From NCBI RefSeq assembly GCF_002934685.1, contig NZ_NKHL01000109.1, positions 7,655 through 71,654 on the forward strand: a DNA stretch of 64,000 nt. The letters are read 5' to 3'. Shown one piece after another: positions 58,764 through 64,000 of this stretch. The stretch comes from Pseudomonas bohemica. Its GTDB lineage: Bacteria > Pseudomonadota > Gammaproteobacteria > Pseudomonadales > Pseudomonadaceae. The notes beneath the pieces were generated by a model. The model had not been told where the DNA came from. It saw only the letters and a list, made by a program, of their open reading frames with translations, and ran no database searches. The first letter of the stretch is position 1, and each line of letters starts with the position of its first letter. The position numbers and the translations under genes were made by a program.

Positions 58764-59705
58764 TCAGAGCGCAATGTCAGTGTTGCTCTCATCAGCCTTA
58801 CTGGCGGAGTAGCGCCCCGGCGGCATGCCGACGTGGCGGGTGAAGGCGACGCCGAAGGAGCTGACCGAGCTATAGCCCACGCGTTCTGCGATTTCGGTGA
58901 TGGCCAGCTCTCGCTGACGCAGCATCTGCTTGGCCAGAGCCATGCGCCAGGTCAGCAGGTATTCCATGGGTGGCAGACCGACGGCGCGGCCGAACCCTTC
59001 GAAAAACGCCGAACGTGACATGCCCGCCGCGCTGGCCAACTGGGCGACACTCCACGAGGCGGCGGGTTGTTCGTGAATCCGGCGCAGGGCCAGCGACAAC
59101 TTGGGGTCTGACAAGCCGCGCAACAGGCCTGGCGATGCCGGTGTGGAACCGGTCGAGCGCAATGCCTCGATCAGCAGCACTTCGAGCAGTCGCGCCAGGA
59201 CGATCTCCCGGGCGGGGCGTTTGGTCCGGGACTCATCGCCGACCAGTTGCACCAGCGTCGCCAGCCTCCGCTCGCCGCGTACGTGAACCCATCGCGGCAA
59301 CAGCGGCACCAGCAGCGCTGCGTCTGCCGAGCCGAACACGCAATGACCGACCAACATGCGCACATCCACTGCCGCCTCGGGATCGCCGACCCGTGCGCCA
59401 CCGGGCATGGGCACGATCGAGGTGTTGGTCGCTTCGCCCTGGCGGGGCGGCTCACGGTCCAGGCTCGAGGTGGCGAAGGCCTGGGCGGCAGGGATCAGCA
59501 CGAAGTCACCTTCGTTCAAGGTGATCGTATCGCTGTAGTTCGGGCCGTCGATGGTCAGCCGGCAGGAACCTTCAAGCACGACAAAGTAGAACGGCCGGCC
59601 GGTTTCAGCGCGCCGCACCGCCCAGGGCGCTGAAGCAACCACCAGTTTGGAAAAGGGCGCAGTCGGCTGAAGCAACCCCACGACCTCTGCCAATGGGTCG
59701 ACCAT
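58764..59705 (-). CDS. AraC-family regulator
   Basis: This 313-residue protein starts at ATG 59705 (MVDPLAEVVGLLQPT). The N-terminal half is a cupin-like effector domain (FYFVVLEGSCRLTIDGPN, EGDFVLIPAAQAF). The C-terminal AraC DNA-binding domain contains SWSVAQLASAAGMSRSAFFE and ITEIAERVGYSSVSSFGVAF. It is divergent from an SDR gene 97 nt away, the expected target. Inducer unknown. Confidence 0.9.
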   Translation of the reverse strand: MVDPLAEVVGLLQPTAPFSKLVVASAPWAVRRAETGRPFYFVVLEGSCRLTIDGPNYSDTITLNEGDFVLIPAAQAFATSSLDREPPRQGEATNTSIVPMPGGARVGDPEAAVDVRMLVGHCVFGSADAALLVPLLPRWVHVRGERRLATLVQLVGDESRTKRPAREIVLARLLEVLLIEALRSTGSTPASPGLLRGLSDPKLSLALRRIHEQPAASWSVAQLASAAGMSRSAFFEGFGRAVGLPPMEYLLTWRMALAKQMLRQRELAITEIAERVGYSSVSSFGVAFTRHVGMPPGRYSASKADESNTDIAL

Positions 59706-59802
59706 GTCGGACTCTCTCGACAAAAAACAGGACGTTGGAGTGTAGTTCGTCTGGTGTCCGCGATCTATGGTGCAGCGGTCATTCATTTGCTGGAGTTTTT
59801 AG

Positions 59803-60567
59803 ATGGCTAACACTTCCACTGTATTGATCACCGGATGCTCATCGGGCTTCGGGCTGGAAACGGCTCAGCTGTTCCTCGACAAAGGCTGGAACGTGATCGC
59901 GACCATGCGCACCCCCCGTGCAGAATTGCTGCCGCGTTCGGAAAATCTGCGCTTGCTGGCGCTCGACGTTTCCGATGCTCAGAGTATCAAGCGCTGCTTC
60001 GAAGCCGCAGGGCCTATCGACGCGCTGGTCAATAACGCTGGGGTCGGCTTGCTCGCGCCGCTGGAAGGCACGGCGCTGAGCGGGGCTCGTGAAGTCTTCG
60101 AAACCAATACCCTCGGCACCATCGCCACGACCCAGGCCGTATTGCCGCAGTTTCGCGAGCAGCGGGCGGGTGTGATTGTGAACGTGACGTCCACCGTGAC
60201 CCTGAAACCCCTGCCGCTGCTGTCGGTCTACACCGCCAGCAAGGCCGCGGTGAACGCCTTCACCGAGTCGCTGGCTTTGGAGCTGGAACCGTTCAACGTG
60301 CGGGTGCGTCTGGTCCTGCCGGGGCGTGCGCCGGGCACCCGCTTTGGCGATAACGCACGCCGCCTGATGGGGGAGAGCATTCCTGACGCGTATGTGGAAT
60401 TCAGGGAGCGAGTGTTCGAAGCGGTGCGTGATACCCATTCGCCGGTGACCCATGCGCTGGACGTCGCCGAAGCGGTATGGCAGGCCGTGACCGATCCTGC
60501 CGCGCCGATGCGCATTCCGGCGGGTGCCGACGCGGTGGCGCTCAGCGATGCGCTCGCACAGGCCTGA
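59803..60567 (+). CDS. Short-chain dehydrogenase/reductase
   Basis: This 254-residue NAD(P)-dependent oxidoreductase has the TGCSSGFG cofactor motif, NNAGVG, catalytic Ser in NVTSTVTLKPLP and YTASKAAVNAF (Tyr-x3-Lys). Typical classical SDR length. A late AAPMRIPAGADAVALSDALAQA-like tail (quoted in part) is common in this group. It is controlled most likely by the divergent AraC regulator. Substrate unknown. Confidence 0.9.
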   Translation: MANTSTVLITGCSSGFGLETAQLFLDKGWNVIATMRTPRAELLPRSENLRLLALDVSDAQSIKRCFEAAGPIDALVNNAGVGLLAPLEGTALSGAREVFETNTLGTIATTQAVLPQFREQRAGVIVNVTSTVTLKPLPLLSVYTASKAAVNAFTESLALELEPFNVRVRLVLPGRAPGTRFGDNARRLMGESIPDAYVEFRERVFEAVRDTHSPVTHALDVAEAVWQAVTDPAAPMRIPAGADAVALSDALAQA

Positions 60568-60711
60568 GGCAAATGGCACAGTTCCTGTGCGGCGCACCTT
60601 TCCGGGGAGAGCGCCCTGGCACGTGCGCTACCGCAATGACCCGGCCCACCAGTGGTTTCGCACTTGCTGGGGGAAACCGGGTCGCAGATCAGCGCATGAG
60701 CGCCGAGCGAA

Positions 60712-61146
60712 TCAGGCGTTCTCGTTGCCCGGTCGGGTGAACGAATAGCGGTCGATGTCCCGACGCAGCTGCCAACCCTGGTTGATCCAGTAGCGGGCAG
60801 CGGCGTCATTGGTCTTGATCACGTCGAGATGGCACTTGCCGATGCCCAGCGCTTCAAGGCTGCCAAGGCAGCGCTGCACCAGCGTATTGGCGATGCCCTG
60901 GCGGCGGTATTCAGGCAGTACCAGCAAGTGCTGCAGGTAGCCGCGCCTGCCATCGTGGCCACACATCACGCAGCCGCACAGACCGTCGTCGGTCTCTGCA
61001 ACGAAGCTCATGCCGGCGTTTCGCTCAAGGTATCGGGCAGTCGATTCGCGAGAGTCGGCATCGCGCAGGGAGATACCTGGCGTGTTGCTCATCAATGCGA
61101 GGACCGCATCGTAATCGTCCATTGTCATCACACGGATATTGATCAT
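60712..61146 (-). CDS. GNAT-family N-acetyltransferase
   Basis: This 144-residue enzyme starts at ATG 61146 (MINIRVMTMDDYDAVLALM), preceded by AGGCGAG. The acetyl-CoA binding loop is LLVLPEYRRQGIANTLVQRC, and the C-terminal strand-helix KTNDAAARYWINQGWQLR is the family's. It acetylates an amine of unknown identity. Single gene, leftward. Confidence 0.88.
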   Translation of the reverse strand: MINIRVMTMDDYDAVLALMSNTPGISLRDADSRESTARYLERNAGMSFVAETDDGLCGCVMCGHDGRRGYLQHLLVLPEYRRQGIANTLVQRCLGSLEALGIGKCHLDVIKTNDAAARYWINQGWQLRRDIDRYSFTRPGNENA

Positions 61147-61526
61147 CGCTCGCCTGTCGTCAGTGGGATGCCGCAGATTAGCAGAGCGGATCGCAACGCG
61201 TGTGACCACCGCGCCAGAGCCTCGGAAGGATTAGCAGAGTGTCTATCACTTGGTAACGCTTGGCTATTCGACCTCCGGCGCAAGGCGACTACCAAAGGGC
61301 AGTACAAGGTTTCGGCCGAGAAGCTGCTGGTCGACAAGGCGCAACTGCTGACCCTCATCGCGCCGGAAATGACGGTGCTGCTCGGCAAACAGCGCCTCCC
61401 GAGCGGAGGCGTCGTGTAGGTGGACGTTCGACATTCCACGCGGGAATGCGCCTATGAAAATCGTGAATTTCCTTTAGTCCCTGAGTTCTCGTAGCGTGTG
61501 ATCTCCCTGAATATGGAGATCACCCC
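61147..61526. other. Intergenic region containing a start-less coding-like remnant
   Basis: On the plus strand from about 61234 to 61419 one frame reads LFDLRRKATTKGQYKVSAEK and LLVDKAQLLTLIAPEMTVLLG, ending in a stop, without a usable start codon. The composition is protein-like, so it may be the tail of a lost gene or mobile-element protein. I do not recognise the family. The remaining sequence holds the promoter of the following transferase. Confidence 0.4.
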
Positions 61527-62159
61527 GTGAACGATGCCCGCTTGCGCCTGTATGTCGACGCTCAATTCACCAGCCCCTACGCCATGTCCGCATTTGTGGT
61601 GCTTCGCGAGAAGGGCATCGAATTCGAACTGATCGCGGTGGATCTGGAGACGGGAGAAAACCGCACCTCGGACTATGCCAGTCTGTCCCTTACTCAACGG
61701 GTACCGACGCTGGTCCACGGTGATTTTTCCTTGTCCGAATCCTCGGCCATTACCGAGTATCTGGAGGACAGCTTTCCCGACGTCCCGGTCTATCCCAAAG
61801 GCGTGCGGCAACGCGCCAAAACGCGGCAGATTCAGGCCTGGCTGCGCAGCGATCTGGCGGCCGTGCGTCAAGAGCGTTCGACGCTGGTGGTGTTCTACGG
61901 CCAGAAAGCCCCGCCGTTGAACGCCGTTGCCGAGGTCGCGGTGCAGAAACTCATCGACGCCGCCCAGACGCTCCTTGCCGACGGCCGCGAGCATCTGTTC
62001 GGTCAATGGTCGATTGCCGATGTGGACCTTGCGCTGATGCTCAACCGCCTGATCCTCAACGGCGATACCGTGCCTGCGCTGTTGGCGCATTACGCCGAGC
62101 GTCAATGGCAGCGGCCGAGTGTTCAGGAGTGGGTGAATTTCCAGCGGCCGGAGCTGTAG
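61527..62159 (+). CDS. yfcF: Glutathione transferase (YfcF-like)
   Basis: This 210-residue protein has a thioredoxin-like N-terminal domain (YVDAQFTSPYAMSAFVVLRE, QRVPTLVHGDFSLSESSAI with the GSH-binding Glu-Ser) and a helical C-terminal domain (WSIADVDLALMLNRLI). Length and the LRLYVDAQFTSPY start match YfcF, a glutathione-dependent transferase/peroxidase of E. coli. ATG 61527. Cytoplasmic, probably in detoxification. Confidence 0.88.
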   Translation: MNDARLRLYVDAQFTSPYAMSAFVVLREKGIEFELIAVDLETGENRTSDYASLSLTQRVPTLVHGDFSLSESSAITEYLEDSFPDVPVYPKGVRQRAKTRQIQAWLRSDLAAVRQERSTLVVFYGQKAPPLNAVAEVAVQKLIDAAQTLLADGREHLFGQWSIADVDLALMLNRLILNGDTVPALLAHYAERQWQRPSVQEWVNFQRPEL

Positions 62160-62341
62160 CCGAACAACGGGAAAAGACGTTCTATCCTCATCTGATCCGC
62201 TTTTTTCTCCAATACCTGGCCCTGTATTGAAACAGTCATCCTCCCCACAATGATCGCCATTCCCAGTCCCGCTCCGAACTGTTCGAGTTCATGCCTGGGA
62301 GTGGTTTGCACCTGTATCGTTGACATTCTGAGGAGGCCCTT

Positions 62342-62425
62342 ATGGCCCGGATGACGATTTTCCTGTTGGGGTTTCTGGCGTTGACCATCACCATCGGCAT
62401 GTTGGCAACCATCCCTCCGAGCTAA
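62342..62425 (+). CDS. 27-residue membrane microprotein
   Basis: ATG 62342 is preceded by GAGGAGG at 5 nt, one of the best ribosome sites in the window. It encodes 27 residues: a basic start (MARM), one hydrophobic helix (TIFLLGFLALTITIGMLA) and a short TIPPS tail before TAA. This is a plausible single-span inner-membrane peptide. Function unknown; it stands 180 nt after the transferase gene and may have its own promoter. Confidence 0.55.
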   Translation: MARMTIFLLGFLALTITIGMLATIPPS

Positions 62426-62494
62426 TGACGCCGAGTCCACCCGTTTCCCTCTCTTCAAATCTTCGCCACGCTGGCCCTGTGCTTGGGGGCGTTG

Positions 62495-62710
62495 ATGGCA
62501 CTGATTTTTAGCAATCAGTTTGACCCCGACGATATCCATCTGACGAATACAGATCTTCTTGAACTGTTACTGGACGAGTTGTCGATGCCTGACGGTCAGT
62601 CGAAGCTGAGCCCTTACTCTCCGGTGCTGGTCAATGTCTTGCGTCAGTATCTTGCGGCGTGTCTATCCCGGGAATCATCCGATATCGATATCCAGCCGTT
62701 TCAGGCGTGA
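62495..62710 (+). CDS. Possible small acidic protein convergent with the sigma-54 activator
   Basis: From ATG 62495 the frame gives 71 residues (MALIFSNQFDPDDIHLTN, then LLELLLDELSMPD), acidic and Leu-rich. The 3' end overlaps the tail of the leftward activator gene by 36 nt. A GGGGGC stretch about 8 nt upstream is a fair ribosome site. Composition is protein-like but without homology known to me, so it remains uncertain. Confidence 0.35.
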   Translation: MALIFSNQFDPDDIHLTNTDLLELLLDELSMPDGQSKLSPYSPVLVNVLRQYLAACLSRESSDIDIQPFQA

Positions 62711-64000
62711 GGCTAGCGTCGTTGGCTTCACCCCAAGCAGTTGCGCGGCACCTCCCTTGCCGAACAGCTTGCCTTTGGCGGCCTTGAGCGCAGCCTGCAG
62801 GTTGCTGCGCTCAAGCTCATGCATCTGCGCTTCGGTAAGGAAACCGTCCCCCGGCATCGTGGCATCGCGGGGGAGGTCGAGGGGTTTGGCTTCGTCCGGC
62901 AGGTCGAGGTTCAGATCAGCCCCGGTGGAGGTGATCAGGCCGCGTTCAATGACGTTTTGCAGTTCACGGATGTTGCCCGGCCAGGAGTAATTCTGCAGCC
63001 GTTCGATGTCGCTGTTGCGCAGGCGTCGGCCGGGCATGTTCAGGCGTTTGCCGACTTGCTTGAGAAAGTGCGCGGCCAGCGGCGCGATGTCCATCGGACG
63101 GTCGCGCAGGGCAGGGGACTGGATCGGGAAGACATTCAACCGAAAGTACAGGTCCTCACGAAAGTGTCTGGCTCCGACTTCCTGGCGCAGATCGCGATTG
63201 GTCGCGGCGATGATTCGCACATCGACCTTGCGCGTGCGCTCTTCACCCACTCGCTCGAATTGCCCCTCCTGCAATACCCGCAGCAGCTTGCTTTGCAGCT
63301 CCAGCGGGATTTCGCCGATCTCGTCGAGAAACAGCGTGCCGCCATCGGCCAGCTCGAAACGCCCGACACGGTCGCGGACGGCGCCGGTGAAAGCACCGCG
63401 AATGTGCCCGAAGAATTCACTCTCGAACAACTCGGTGGGAATCGCCGCGCAATTGACGCGGATCAGCGGATGCGCACTGCGGCGGCTGGCCTGATGAATG
63501 GCGCGGGCGATCAGCTCCTTACCGGTGCCGGATTCGCCATTGATCAACACGCTGGCATCGGTGGGCGCGACCACGTCGATCTGCTTGATGATTTTCAGAA
63601 TCGGCGCGCTCTGACCAACGATCTCGCGGAAGTTGTGTTCGATGTGAATCTCTTCCTGCAAATACGCGTTCTGATCTTCCAGCCTTTGCTTGAGCAGCTT
63701 GAGTTCATCCAGCGCGGTTTGCAGCTGGGTTTCGGTGCTGCGCCGTTCGGTGATGTCGCGGAATACCACCACGGCGCCTGCGATGCGCCCGTCGGAGATC
63801 ACCGGCGTGCTGGTGAACTCCACTGGAAAGCAGCTGCCATCGCGACGCCAGAACACTTCCTGCCGACCCTCATGCACCACACCATCATGCACCGCCTTGT
63901 AGATCGGGCAGTCCTCCACCGGGTAATGGCTGCCGTCTTCGTGGCTGTGGTGGTGAATACGGTGGATGTTCTTGCCGATCATGTCCTTGACTTCCCAGCC
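62675..64000 (-). CDS. PAS-AAA-Fis sigma-54-dependent activator, 5' partial
   Basis: The frame is open to the right edge, so the N-terminus is outside. Visible in order: a PAS domain ([36 protein letters not shown]), a coiled linker, a AAA+ domain with Walker [19 protein letters not shown], intact GAFTGA ([15 protein letters not shown]), Walker [14 protein letters not shown] and arginine-finger region, and a Fis-type helix-turn-helix ending [19 protein letters not shown]. The PAS segment contains [15 protein letters not shown], an acidic/Cys motif. It activates sigma-54 promoters elsewhere; no target is visible in the window. Confidence 0.92.
   Translation of the reverse strand, partial: GWEVKDMIGKNIHRIHHHSHEDGSHYPVEDCPIYKAVHDGVVHEGRQEVFWRRDGSCFPVEFTSTPVISDGRIAGAVVVFRDITERRSTETQLQTALDELKLLKQRLEDQNAYLQEEIHIEHNFREIVGQSAPILKIIKQIDVVAPTDASVLINGESGTGKELIARAIHQASRRSAHPLIRVNCAAIPTELFESEFFGHIRGAFTGAVRDRVGRFELADGGTLFLDEIGEIPLELQSKLLRVLQEGQFERVGEERTRKVDVRIIAATNRDLRQEVGARHFREDLYFRLNVFPIQSPALRDRPMDIAPLAAHFLKQVGKRLNMPGRRLRNSDIERLQNYSWPGNIRELQNVIERGLITSTGADLNLDLPDEAKPLDLPRDATMPGDGFLTEAQMHELERSNLQAALKAAKGKLFGKGGAAQLLGVKPTTLASRLKRLDIDIG

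Overview
The window looks like a chromosomal segment of a Pseudomonas, most probably of the P. syringae/P. fluorescens lineage. The grounds are high G+C with matching codon use, many LysR/AraC/IclR/MocR regulators each beside a transporter or oxidoreductase, an OsmC-YcaO fusion, a yqjD-yqjE-yqjK set, several c-di-GMP enzymes and scattered REP palindromes. This is inference from gene content; no rRNA or tRNA is present to place the organism.

Left end (1-5.2 kb): a phage-type lysis pair, with Rz1 embedded out of frame inside a partial Rz, and three small uncharacterised genes. They abut a BvgS/EvgS-type sensor kinase that has lost everything after its PAS domain. Its NarL-type response regulator (GTGA overlap) and a separate stand-alone receiver protein are intact. 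From 5.4 to 12 kb is housekeeping: dNTPase, EAL phosphodiesterase, yqjDEK-type membrane operon, ammonium channel, glutaredoxin. From 12 to 17 kb are a pseudouridine synthase and a small catabolic cluster (DeoR regulator, histidine phosphatase, MHS transporter, hydroxyacyl-CoA-type dehydrogenase) with two tandem operator-like inverted repeats. From 17 to 26 kb are a GAF histidine kinase, a manganese riboswitch with mntP, a membrane-anchored beta-propeller, two LysR-controlled divergent units, a cupin and a methyltransferase. Two decayed LysR fragments also lie here.

From 26 to 34.3 kb is the richest metabolic block: an SMP-30 lactonase divergent from an HMG-CoA-lyase-like / CoA-transferase III / MFS operon, an IclR regulator downstream, and an amidase-creatininase operon. 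The lactonase/lyase promoter region carries palindromes of one related family (TTCT...AGAA), likely IclR sites. From 34.5 to 46.3 kb: a GlxA-type AraC regulator, a Tat-exported cupin, a lipoprotein propeller, two EamA exporters (one divergent from a MocR regulator), a CHASE4-GGDEF-EAL protein and a YghU-type glutathione transferase.

From 46.3 to 54.6 kb: a TonB receptor with a plausible Fur site, three tiny envelope proteins (one made of perfect-length 11-residue repeats), OsmC-YcaO, acetyltransferase, thioredoxin-like protein and two unknowns. From 54.6 to 64 kb: a SnoaL-FMO monooxygenase with a clear sigma-54 promoter, a 15-bp palindrome and a divergent AcoR-type activator; then AraC/SDR, GNAT, a YfcF-type transferase, a 27-residue membrane microprotein and a partial PAS-AAA-Fis activator running off the right end.

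No CRISPR array, intact insertion sequence, tRNA or origin was recognised. The strongest leads are regulatory: the sigma-54/palindrome pair at 56.6 kb, the IclR-type palindromes at 27.1-27.3 kb, the DeoR-type pair at 14.55 kb, the manganese riboswitch, and the undecapeptide-repeat protein at 48.8 kb.
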